From positions 1-39,018 of the forward strand of contig JAHHHV010000028.1 of assembly GCA_019359155.1 (NCBI GenBank): DNA of 39,018 bases, in the 5' to 3' direction. Positions within the stretch are counted from its first letter, which is position 1; each line of letters opens with the position of its first letter. This DNA is from Pegethrix bostrychoides GSE-TBD4-15B. Lineage in GTDB: Bacteria > Cyanobacteriota > Cyanobacteriia > Elainellales > Elainellaceae. Shown here piece after piece: positions 1-7,032 of this stretch. The notes under the pieces were generated by a model, which worked only from the letters and a program-made list of their open reading frames with translations, had not been told where the DNA came from and searched no databases. Made by a program: the position numbers and the translations under genes.

Positions 1-268
1 GGCAAAGGCTTCGACGATAGCAAGTTGAGGCATCGAGGTCAGGGTTTGAGAGATGGCCTAACTACCATATCAGTTTCACAATTGGAATGAAATAGCCCTG
101 CTTCAAAACCAAGTACTTTGTGTATTCGTTCACCGCCATTTTTCGAGGAGTATCCATCTCATTTGCTGCCTTCTAAGAAACTAAAACTCATCCAGAACTA
201 AAAGGCTTAATTGTCGCTGATTCATTGACAGTTTCTTTCACCCTGAAGCTGTTGTTATAAGCATGGCG

Positions 269-1510
269 TTATACCGACAAATGAAACGCTTGAACGGCAA
301 GTTGCACTTCTCTGTTTCGATCGCCATTAACGTGAAAGCGATACTGATACCACCCGAGCTCAGGCTTTGAAACGAAGCCAAGGTAATTCGAATGCTCAGT
401 TGTTGCTTGTTCAATTGTACTGAGAACGGAAGTGAACTCTTTGTTTGGCACAAAGACGATAACTGCTGCTTTTGAATCTCGCCATGTTAGATAGGACAGA
501 AGCTGCGTGATCGTATCAAGATAGCCCTTCTTTCCTCGCCAATACTTGAGCTCACCGACGAAGATGTTGCTTCCGTCGTGCCGTAGAAGGATGTCCGTTT
601 TACCCGACTTGTTGAAAGTCTCTCCGGTAGCACTTCCCTCGAAGTTTGGCTCCAATATGAGCAAAAAGTGGTCTCGCAGATGCTCTTCTTCCTTTCCTGC
701 ATAGGTGCTGGGCAGTCTTTCAAACTGCTTCCCGACATCGTGCGTGATCTTCAGTATCTGCTGATAGATAGAATTATCGAGCGCCGGCTCCGGTTTGTAT
801 CCCTTTTCGGTAACGACAGGCTTTGGCTTGGCCTGAATGGCGGGAGTCCGCTTCGCGGTAACGGCAAAGGTTGTAGGCGCGTTGTCGGATTTTCGGATAG
901 GCACTCCCAGCGCGGAGAGCAAGTTGCCCTTCTTCAGCAGATGGGACTTCCTGGCGTCAAACACTTGATTGGCAATCTGCTCAATTGAGCCATTGAACGC
1001 CGTAAGGTCTCGGGTAAGGTGTGCGTTTTGCGAAACGAGTTGCGCGACTCTGCTATCGGCTTCTCTCTTAATGGACTGAGCATCCATGTTGAAGTTGATA
1101 AATTCAAAGATGATCTCTTGCCCTTTAACAGAAATTCGCGGAGCCGACATGCTGAAAGTGCTGGCGCGAACCTTGAGAAGTTCAGCTTGTCCCGTAAACG
1201 GCAAGTGAAACGTCAGCACATCCTTTGGGTATGACTTGCCAGCGTGAACGTAGAAGGAGTGTGGGTGCATCTCGGCAGGAATCAATCGTTCCTCGGTCGA
1301 TACGCTCAACTGGTCCGCGTGGATTTCAAGCGGATTGATCGTGTATGTACTGACAAGGTGTGCTACGTACTCCGCCTTGTTGACGTTAAGAATGTAGTTG
1401 TCGGCCTGACCGTTAATGTCTGCCGCAATCTTTTGCTTCTGGCCCTCGACGACCGCAAAACCGTCGTGCTCCGAGAATGCCGGAAACTCTCTACCCCTGA
1501 ATCTATTCAC
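269..1510 (-). CDS. PD-(D/E)XK nuclease-like protein, unknown role
   Basis: I do not recognise the whole family. The C-terminal third has the layout of a PD-(D/E)XK nuclease fold: a helix rich in acidic residues (about 272-282), then GKTDILLRH with D306, then VGELKYW with E320 and K322, followed by a helix with Q336 (ITQLLSY). D-x13-E-x-K with a following Gln helix is typical of restriction-endonuclease-like catalytic centres. The first 200 residues have no domain I can name. They include a possible helical segment at about 145-185, and residues 205-240 are a Pro/Lys-rich linker. The start is GTG, preceded by GGGGAGAA. There is no partner gene in an operon: the next gene upstream is 217 bp away. 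Nuclease activity and a role in defence or DNA processing are inference from the motif; a housekeeping or degenerate fold is also possible. Confidence 0.7.
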   Translation of the reverse strand: MNRFRGREFPAFSEHDGFAVVEGQKQKIAADINGQADNYILNVNKAEYVAHLVSTYTINPLEIHADQLSVSTEERLIPAEMHPHSFYVHAGKSYPKDVLTFHLPFTGQAELLKVRASTFSMSAPRISVKGQEIIFEFINFNMDAQSIKREADSRVAQLVSQNAHLTRDLTAFNGSIEQIANQVFDARKSHLLKKGNLLSALGVPIRKSDNAPTTFAVTAKRTPAIQAKPKPVVTEKGYKPEPALDNSIYQQILKITHDVGKQFERLPSTYAGKEEEHLRDHFLLILEPNFEGSATGETFNKSGKTDILLRHDGSNIFVGELKYWRGKKGYLDTITQLLSYLTWRDSKAAVIVFVPNKEFTSVLSTIEQATTEHSNYLGFVSKPELGWYQYRFHVNGDRNREVQLAVQAFHLSV

Positions 1511-1727
1511 ACATTCTCCCCATGCTTATAACGGCTGAGATGAGCGGCAGTAGTAGCCTTGAACTCATAACCAGAACTTGGTTTGTCCGCTCCATCTCAA
1601 TGTTAGACTGTGCTTTATGATTAGCTCCTAATAAGGATTACAAGGCTTCAATGCTAATTGAGCATAGTGCCCGCACGCCTATAGATCGAGCGATCTTTTT
1701 TAGATGCATTGATGTTGATGATCCAAT
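1511..1727. other. Intergenic spacer, nothing recognised
   Basis: This 217-bp spacer lies between the nuclease-like gene and the protease gene, both on the minus strand. I see no RNA gene, strong hairpin or repeat. A short open frame on the plus strand (1651-1833) runs antisense into the repeat region of the protease and does not look coding. Confidence 0.4.
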
Positions 1728-2849
1728 TTACCCCACTGCTAAGTATGAAGCCGTGGCACCGTCCCAACTCCAACCACGCCATCCATCTCCTCTTGATACT
1801 AATTGTTTTGACGTAACTGAACCAAAGGTTTGACCATCAAATGGACGCACATAAAGCCAGGTTTGCCGTTTCTCATCAACAGCTAAGTATGAGGCTGTGC
1901 TACCATCCCAACTCCAACCACGCCATCCATCTCCCTCTGATACTACTTGGCTTGATGTGACTGGACCGAAGGTTCGACTATCAAATGGACGCACATAAAG
2001 CCAGGTTTGCCGTTTCTCATCAACAGCTAAGTATGAGGCTGTGCTACCATCCCAACTCCAACCACGCCATCCATCTCCCTCTGATACTACTTGACTTGAT
2101 GTGACTGGACCAAAGGTTCGACCATCAAATGGACGCACGTAGAGAATTGTGGTTATCTTGGCTCCAGGAGGAGTTCCAGGGTAAAGCCTTTGAGCAAACT
2201 GTTTATCGGTTGCTGAAAGTTGCGTATTCCAACCAGTAGAGAAACCATCAGTTGTTAATTCTGCAGGAATCGCATAAAGCATGATCGACTCACGATCAAA
2301 CGCCGAATATTGTGTTCGATCTTTACTTTCTGCTTGCAGCACATTCCTTGTAGTCGCATCTTCATTCCATCCATTAGTTCGACGATAATAGTCAATAACG
2401 GCTTCTCGATTCCATTTGATCCCAGACTCAGGATGTTTATGCTCATGTGTAAATCCGAGAGCGTGACCAAATTCATGCAATACAACTCTTGAATATTCTT
2501 CGTCGGGTGAATCAGCTTTCAGCCATCCAAAATTCATTGTTGGTTCGTCGCGATTGACTAGCAAGGCATCTGTACCCAACATAGACCAAGATCCTTTCCT
2601 CGTGAATGAAATTCGGATTTCTGCATTAAGATCATTACCAAACTGGAACTTAATATTTGCAAACTGGCTCCATTGATGGGCAACTACTTCAACCTTCTTT
2701 TGAACGATAGGCTCTCCATCCAAAAATCGCACGCGCAAAGTCATTCCAGCGATCCATAAATATGCAGTCAGTCCGACCAGGTAAAGCTCACTGGACTCTA
2801 CGCCTTCGGAGAATACTGGTACTGAGCAAACCTTAATTTCATCAGACAT
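1728..2849 (-). CDS. Metzincin-type (astacin-like) zinc metalloprotease with three C-terminal 48-aa repeats
   Basis: The zinc site is HEFGHALGFTH at residues 125-135, the extended HExxHxxGxxH signature of metzincins, with E126 as catalytic base. A Met-turn SIMLY at 188-192 (M190) resembles astacins and matrixins. No signal peptide or pro-domain is visible, so the mature enzyme would begin almost at the start codon. From about residue 235 to the end are three copies of a 48-residue unit containing YVRPFD, a TFGPVTS-like stretch, DGWRGWSWDG and TASYLAV. The unit is aromatic-rich, suggesting a binding or adhesion module (inference). The units are nearly identical in DNA, so they are recent duplications. 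Peptidase activity is supported by the complete motif; substrate and export route are unknown. The start is ATG, and the upstream region contains the 40-bp palindrome array. Confidence 0.85.
   Translation of the reverse strand: MSDEIKVCSVPVFSEGVESSELYLVGLTAYLWIAGMTLRVRFLDGEPIVQKKVEVVAHQWSQFANIKFQFGNDLNAEIRISFTRKGSWSMLGTDALLVNRDEPTMNFGWLKADSPDEEYSRVVLHEFGHALGFTHEHKHPESGIKWNREAVIDYYRRTNGWNEDATTRNVLQAESKDRTQYSAFDRESIMLYAIPAELTTDGFSTGWNTQLSATDKQFAQRLYPGTPPGAKITTILYVRPFDGRTFGPVTSSQVVSEGDGWRGWSWDGSTASYLAVDEKRQTWLYVRPFDSRTFGPVTSSQVVSEGDGWRGWSWDGSTASYLAVDEKRQTWLYVRPFDGQTFGSVTSKQLVSRGDGWRGWSWDGATASYLAVG
1738..2169 (-). repeat. Three 144-bp tandem repeats inside the metalloprotease gene
   Basis: The units start at 1738, 1882 and 2026, each exactly 144 bp (48 codons). 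The middle and 2026 units are nearly identical; the unit at 1738, which encodes the C-terminus, is more diverged and carries the stop codon. The period keeps the frame, so copy number can change without breaking the protein. Confidence 0.9.
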
Positions 2850-2923
2850 GTCTATATTTCCAATAATTTTATTGATTTTTTTGAGATGTCTATTGGGCTG
2901 ATTTTTCGCAGTCTAACTACTAT

Positions 2924-3110
2924 GTAGACGGACAACATCCGCCTATCTACCCTTCAGCAGGTGTATAGACGGACTGCATCCAACCATATCGCCGCTAGAG
3001 CTACTTAGGCGGACAACTATTCGCATATCTGCCCAAATCGGGTATTTAGGCGGACAACTATCCGCATATTAGCCCTCATATCCATTTGGGCGGACAAGCT
3101 TCAGCAATTC
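2924..3110. repeat. Array of five degenerate palindromic repeats with 40-41 bp period
   Basis: The core CGGAC occurs at 2929, 2970, 3010, 3051 and 3091, giving spacings of 41, 40, 41 and 40 bp. The best units read TTAGGCGGACAACTATCCGC (near 3045-3065), an imperfect palindrome with GCGGA facing TCCGC across a short loop. Units 3 and 4 are closest to each other; units 1, 2 and 5 are diverged. The array lies just upstream of the metalloprotease gene. The degeneracy and lack of distinct spacers argue against CRISPR. Candidate roles are recombination or attachment sites, an iteron-like binding array, or relics of a mobile element. Confidence 0.75.
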
Positions 3111-3170
3111 TTTAGATGATCTACCTGACTAGCCCAATCTCACCAAACGTAAAAATTCTCCCCTCCCCAC

Positions 3171-3200
3171 TTGCGCTCAGCCAGAGTTTCAGCTTATGAT
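3171..3200 (+). promoter_or_regulatory. Candidate promoter of the small ORF leader
   Basis: TTGCGC at 3171-3176 and TATGAT at 3195-3200 are separated by 18 bp, a plausible sigma-70-type pair. It would start a transcript near 3207, leaving a leader of about 210 nt before the ATG at 3421. Confidence 0.4.
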
Positions 3201-3238
3201 TTTCCAACTGATTGCGTGAAGCAGTCAGGACAGGTAAA

Positions 3239-3384
3239 AGCTTAAGGCGTCGCTGACTAGAAGTGGTGGAACACAACTAGCCAGCTAACCCGACTCCCCG
3301 TTCACGCCGGGAAGCAAGGCTGAGTCGATTTTACATCGCGCTCGCTTCGTTCACGCATGTGGTCAGGTGACTCAACGCCTTAGG
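3239..3384 (+). promoter_or_regulatory. Structured 5' leader or small RNA upstream of the small ORF
   Basis: GCTTAAGGCGT near 3239-3249 can pair with ACGCCTTAGGC near 3374-3384 (10 of 11 positions). Inside this, CTGAC (about 3252) faces GTCAG (about 3361), CGACTC faces GAGTCG around 3290-3334 with CCCG and CGGG nested within, and CATCGCG faces CGCATG near 3337-3360. Together these suggest a multibranched RNA of about 145 nt that ends about 36 nt before the ATG. The central CGTTCA and GGGAAGCAAGG recall pieces of the glutamine-II/Downstream-peptide motif, but the spacing is wrong, so I do not assign a class. Confidence 0.4.
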
Positions 3385-3420
3385 CTTTCAAACCCATAAC
3401 CAAAATTGAGGCAAATAATC

Positions 3421-3621
3421 ATGTCTACAGAGTTCAACGAACGTCTGCCGGAGTCGCTTGGCCATCAGGCACAAATTTGGATTGTCGGGACGCGAGAGCA
3501 AGTCAACCACATCATCAGCGAGATGTACGTGCGGCAGATGATTACCGACCGCAACCAGTTCTCGCCAATGGTTCCCGCACCATTCGCGCAAGGTAAGTTT
3601 ATGAGCGTGCTGCTGCGATAA
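3421..3621 (+). CDS. Small conserved cyanobacterial protein, unknown function
   Basis: This is a 66-residue protein if translation begins at the ATG at 3421, which has GAGG about 9 nt upstream. An in-frame ATG at 3406 has no comparable ribosome-binding site. The sequence is soluble-looking, with no membrane segment. It has a compact beta/helix-like core (QAQIWIVGTREQVNHIISEM) and ends in GKFMSVLLR. I believe close relatives occur widely in cyanobacteria as hypothetical proteins, but I recall no function. It stands alone, convergent with the dihydrouridine synthase gene (7 bp between stops), behind a long structured leader that may control it. Confidence 0.7.
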   Translation: MSTEFNERLPESLGHQAQIWIVGTREQVNHIISEMYVRQMITDRNQFSPMVPAPFAQGKFMSVLLR

Positions 3622-3628
3622 GCCCAGG

Positions 3629-4726
3629 CTAGCCAGCGCTGCCGACGCAGATTTGCTCAGCAGCACTGGTTGGTCTAGCCGCTTCAGAACCAGGACGCGC
3701 CAACAGTCCCGGATAAGGCTCAAGATTGAACCGCGCATTTGGATCGCTCAGCAAATGCCGATCCAAGACTGAGCAAAGTTGAGCTTCGGTTTGTGCTAGC
3801 CGCATCTCGCGCAGAAAAGCGCCCTCAGCATCCACGCTCTGAGCAATATAGTTCAGGTACATTTTCAAATAGCTGACCCGCGCTCGCTCCGGCACAGTCA
3901 GCGCAGCTGTTGTTTGGCGCAGGCGTTCAATATATTCGCGCACTTCTGCGAGCTTAACTGGCGTGACAGCCTGACCGCTCAAATACTGCCGAATCTGCCG
4001 AAAAATCCAGGGATTCCGAATCGCCGAGCGCCCCACCATCACGCCAGCCGCCCCCGTTTGCGCCAGCACCGCCGCTGCCGAAGTCGCCGAAGTCACATTA
4101 CCATTCGCCAGCACCGGACAGTTGAGCTGCTGTACAGCTTGAGCAATTCGGTCGTAATCCACTGCACCGTGATACATCTGCTTCACTGTTCGGCCATGCA
4201 GACTGAGCAAATCTATACCGTGGCGGTTGATCAGCGCCAGCATCTTTTCAAAAGAGGCCGTGTCTTCAAAGCCAATCCGCATCTTGACGCTAAGCCGCCC
4301 CGATACCGCCTGCCGTAGCTCCCCCAAAATCTGGTTCACCTTTTCAGGGTCGCGCAGCAGCCCACCGCCGACGTTTTTGCGATAGATACGCGGAGCCGGA
4401 CAGCCCATATTTAGATCAATGCCTGCCACCGGATAGCGGCTGAGCAGTTTCGCTGTCCGCACCAGATCGGGGATGCTCTCGCCAATCATCTGGGCAAAGA
4501 CGGGGCGCTGGGTCGGGTTTTCGGTAATCGAGCGCAGAATTTTTTTGTCGAGCGTCGAGCTAGGATGCACCCGGAAATACTCGGTGAAAAAGTAGTCTGG
4601 ACTGCCGTAGCTGGCAATCACCTGCATAAAAAACAGATCTGTTACGTCCTGCATGGGCGCAAGTGCAGTAACGGCTAGCCCCGGACAACTGGGCGGCGGC
4701 AGCGGATGCAGTGCCAAATTAGGCAT
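3629..4726 (-). CDS. tRNA-dihydrouridine synthase (Dus family)
   Basis: This FMN-dependent enzyme reduces uridine to dihydrouridine in tRNA D-loops. The TIM-barrel signatures are all present: LAPMQDVTD at the N-terminus, GIDLNMGCPAPRIYRKNVGGGLLRDP with the catalytic Cys in the MGCP loop, VKMRIG, LSLHGRT and VLANGNV, then VMVGRSAIRNPWIF for phosphate binding, followed by the helical domain. The open frame extends upstream to 4909, but the ATG at 4726 matches the family's usual N-terminus. It overlaps the stop of the Uma2 gene by 8 bp, which suggests translational coupling. The C-terminus has a 20-30 residue Ala/Gly-rich tail beyond the family core. Which Dus subfamily (A, B or C) applies cannot be settled here. 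Confidence 0.92.
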   Translation of the reverse strand: MPNLALHPLPPPSCPGLAVTALAPMQDVTDLFFMQVIASYGSPDYFFTEYFRVHPSSTLDKKILRSITENPTQRPVFAQMIGESIPDLVRTAKLLSRYPVAGIDLNMGCPAPRIYRKNVGGGLLRDPEKVNQILGELRQAVSGRLSVKMRIGFEDTASFEKMLALINRHGIDLLSLHGRTVKQMYHGAVDYDRIAQAVQQLNCPVLANGNVTSATSAAAVLAQTGAAGVMVGRSAIRNPWIFRQIRQYLSGQAVTPVKLAEVREYIERLRQTTAALTVPERARVSYLKMYLNYIAQSVDAEGAFLREMRLAQTEAQLCSVLDRHLLSDPNARFNLEPYPGLLARPGSEAARPTSAAEQICVGSAG

Positions 4727-5219
4727 CAGAATCCATCCCTGCGGTAATGGGCTGGTAGGTTTCAGCTTCGAGTCGGCAGCCTTTGAGCCGCTCCGGAATC
4801 CATTCGCCTCTGGGGGCAAACTGCCAGTATTCTGGGACTTCGAGCTGTTCGTAAAGATTGCGCTTAAACGTCTCGTCGCGATCGCGGGTTCCAGCAGCGG
4901 TAATTTCAAAAATAATGGCAGGCGACTGGCCTTCTGTCCAGGTTTTGAAGTGATCTCTGGAACCGGACGACAGGTCGAAAATCACCATAATGTCGGGCGC
5001 AACCCGCAGCTTCGGAAAGCCTTCAGCGCCTTCAGCGTAGTAGAGAAACTGATCGGCCAAGACGAGCGCGGGCTGTGCTGATAAATCGTGACGCAGCGCC
5101 ACCACCGCGTTGATAATCGCGTCAACGTGAACTGAATCTGCCAAAGGTTCACCGTCTGAGCTGGGGGAGAAGACTTCAGGTTTCCTAAATTTAGAGGGAA
5201 TCAGGGAAGTCGAAGTCAT
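4719..5219 (-). CDS. Uma2 family (DUF820) PD-(D/E)XK nuclease-like protein
   Basis: Uma2 proteins are expanded in cyanobacteria and have a PD-(D/E)XK fold; their physiological role is unsettled. Visible signatures are APDIMVIFDL with the catalytic-type Asp, PAIIFEITAAGTRDRDE where EIT replaces the more usual EVLSPST, then the K and Y of FKRNLYEQLEVPEYWQF. At 166 residues it is shorter than most members (about 190-240). It stops in YQPITAGMDSDA, where relatives usually continue with a G-W/L-x-S-x-x-LGL tail. The overlapping frame downstream reads QGWILMPNLALHPLP, which resembles that tail, so a frameshift may have shortened the gene (inference). It is followed with an 8-bp overlap by the Dus gene. 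Confidence 0.85.
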   Translation of the reverse strand: MTSTSLIPSKFRKPEVFSPSSDGEPLADSVHVDAIINAVVALRHDLSAQPALVLADQFLYYAEGAEGFPKLRVAPDIMVIFDLSSGSRDHFKTWTEGQSPAIIFEITAAGTRDRDETFKRNLYEQLEVPEYWQFAPRGEWIPERLKGCRLEAETYQPITAGMDSDA

Positions 5220-5241
5220 AGTCGAAAGCGCCGCAGCGTTT

Positions 5242-5275
5242 GTACTATTCTACCGGAAGTACTATTCTACCGGAA
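5242..5275. repeat. 17-bp perfect tandem duplication upstream of the Uma2 gene
   Basis: GTACTATTCTACCGGAA occurs at 5242-5258 and again at 5259-5275. Read on the minus strand each copy contains TAGAAT, a -10-like hexamer, so the duplication may double a promoter element of the Uma2-dus pair. Confidence 0.7.
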
Positions 5276-5306
5276 TCTGCTCAGCAATAAGCAGGGTAAG
5301 CGCACC

Positions 5307-5490
5307 TCAAATGTTATCGACGATTGGATCCCAGGGTTTGACTGGGTTGGGGAGAGCGGCAGCCAGTATTTTGAGCATGTAGGCGACATCCTTCCCCAAG
5401 GTGACATCCAGACCCCCAATTTGATGAGCGATCGCCCATCCTAATCTCGTCCCCTTACCCACGTCTTTCGTCGTCAACAGTCGATCCGCA
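5307..5490 (-). pseudogene. Fragment of a histidine kinase ATPase domain
   Basis: The minus-strand frame here reads DRLLTTKDVGKGTRLGWAIAHQI (5421-5490), clearly the F-box/G2-box stretch of a HATPase_c domain (compare FFTTKPVGKGTGLGLSISYQ in the adjacent intact kinase). The key glycine of the G2 box is Arg (GTRLGW). The open frame continues unrecognisably to a stop at 5307. No catalytic H or N box is present upstream, where the intact kinase gene occupies the sequence. It is a remnant of a second, similar kinase. Confidence 0.6.
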
Positions 5491-5491
5491 A

Positions 5492-6928
5492 TTATTCTAT
5501 TGGGAGTCGAATTGTGAAGGTTGTCCCTTGTCCTGAGTGTGAATCGACCTCGATTGCTCCTCTATGAAGGTCAGTAATAATTTGATAGCTGATAGACAAC
5601 CCCAATCCCGTCCCTTTACCCACAGGTTTAGTCGTAAAGAAAGGATCGAATACTTTAGATTGAGTCTCGTTTGAAATTCCCAAACCATTATCTGAAATCG
5701 AGATCTCAATTTGCTGCTCTGCGGTCAAAACAGTTCGAATCCGAATTGTATTGATATTTGCAACACTCTCATCAAGAGTGCGCTTTTGATCTGCCTCTTT
5801 CAAGGCATCAATGGCATTATTTAGAAGGTTCAAAAAAACCTGGTTTAGTTGTGCTGGAAAGCAATAAATTTGAGGTAGATCTCCGTATTCTTTAACCACT
5901 TCAATTCTCGAAGATAGCTCACTAGATTGAAGACGACCTTCCACGATAATTAATACTGATTCTAACCCTTCATGAATATCCGCAAACTTGGAGGTAGATT
6001 CGTCTAATCGCGAAAAATTTCGACAGGACTGAACAATTTCTCCAATACGCTGAGAGCCAGCCTGCATTGACCGGAATAATTGCTTGAGATCGGTTTGAAT
6101 GAAGTCGAAATCAAGCGTTTCAAGTTCGTCTTGAATCACGGGATGGGGCTGAGGATATTCCTGTTGATAAAGTTGAATGAGTTTGAGTAGATTGTCAAAG
6201 TATTGATGGGCGTGATCTAGATTCCCATGAATAAAGCTAATCGGGTTATTAATTTCATGGGCAATTCCAGCAACCATATTCCCCAAGCTCGACATTTTCT
6301 CAGCATGAATGAGTTGAACCTGAGTCTGCTTGAGCTGCATCAGCGCTTCCTCCAGGCGTAGATTCTGCTGTTTCAGCGCTTGTTCGGTAAGCTGTCGCTC
6401 AATTTCCGCAGCAGAACGAGCTGCAAAAATTTTGAGGATGGCTGCCTGCTCCTCATAGCTACGAGTCAGGGGTTGAACATGTAAGCCTGCAATATGGCCG
6501 ATTGTTTTCCCTTGACTGTTGCATATGGGAATTCCCAAGTAACTTTCTGCCCCCATTGTGACGAGGTCGATGTCTTCAGGAAATTTTTGCTGAATCTCAC
6601 TCTCGTAAATTTGCAGTCCTTGGTTTACAACAATACCGCAAGGAGTTCCGGTCAGAACATACTCAAAATTTGCCCCAAAATCATCTCCCGCCCAAAAGGC
6701 TAAAACTTTAGCCTTTGGATTGTCACCGTCAATAAATTCTGCAATGAACGCATAGCGAATTTGCAGCAATTCTGCTAAATACCGAACGCAAACTCGGAAA
6801 AAATCTGTTCCAATTTGAGAGGCGATGCCTTCAACGATGAGCTTTAAATCGGTTTCCCAATGACGATGCTCTGAGCTGGGCGATTGAGGCTCCAAGACTA
6901 AGTTAGATGGATGAGGTTGAGAATTCAT
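5492..6928 (-). CDS. GAF-domain sensor histidine kinase
   Basis: This 478-residue soluble kinase has an N-terminal GAF domain (about 25-185), with a motif YLGIPICNSQGKTIGHIAGLH typical of GAF. A coiled-coil linker (about 185-215) leads to a phosphoacceptor helix with H224 in AGIAHEINNP and a HATPase_c domain: N-box NLLNNAIDAL, G1 DNGLGI, F-box FDPFFTTK, G2 GKGTGLGLS. The catalytic half is strikingly like those of the kinases at 7033 and 34834, including the insert between H-box and N-box. No receiver domain or response regulator is adjacent, so the partner is orphan. No membrane segment is seen, so it is probably cytoplasmic and senses a small ligand, redox or light cue through GAF (family knowledge; ligand unknown). 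Confidence 0.93.
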   Translation of the reverse strand: MNSQPHPSNLVLEPQSPSSEHRHWETDLKLIVEGIASQIGTDFFRVCVRYLAELLQIRYAFIAEFIDGDNPKAKVLAFWAGDDFGANFEYVLTGTPCGIVVNQGLQIYESEIQQKFPEDIDLVTMGAESYLGIPICNSQGKTIGHIAGLHVQPLTRSYEEQAAILKIFAARSAAEIERQLTEQALKQQNLRLEEALMQLKQTQVQLIHAEKMSSLGNMVAGIAHEINNPISFIHGNLDHAHQYFDNLLKLIQLYQQEYPQPHPVIQDELETLDFDFIQTDLKQLFRSMQAGSQRIGEIVQSCRNFSRLDESTSKFADIHEGLESVLIIVEGRLQSSELSSRIEVVKEYGDLPQIYCFPAQLNQVFLNLLNNAIDALKEADQKRTLDESVANINTIRIRTVLTAEQQIEISISDNGLGISNETQSKVFDPFFTTKPVGKGTGLGLSISYQIITDLHRGAIEVDSHSGQGTTFTIRLPIE

Positions 6929-7032
6929 AAAGTTATCTTAAAAAATAGGATAATGAACGATCGATTATGTTGGCTTAGCAGTCAGCTCAGCGGTCAACAG
7001 ACAGACTAAGCCCTTGAAGCAGACATATAATT

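Noticed and set aside
1-33. 5' end of a minus-strand CDS starting with ATG at 33 (MPQLAIVEAFA)
   Set aside because: Only 11 codons are inside the window and no ribosome-binding site precedes the ATG, so it cannot be supported.
2924-3110. CRISPR array
   Set aside because: The units are degenerate and there are no distinct conserved repeats alternating with unique spacers; no cas genes are present.
3280-3340. Glutamine-II/Downstream-peptide riboswitch
   Set aside because: CGTTCA and GGAAGCAAGG are present, but the hairpin that should separate them is missing and the pseudoknot partner was not found.
4653-5081. 142-codon plus-strand ORF antisense to Uma2 and dus
   Set aside because: It is the shadow of two well-supported genes on the other strand.
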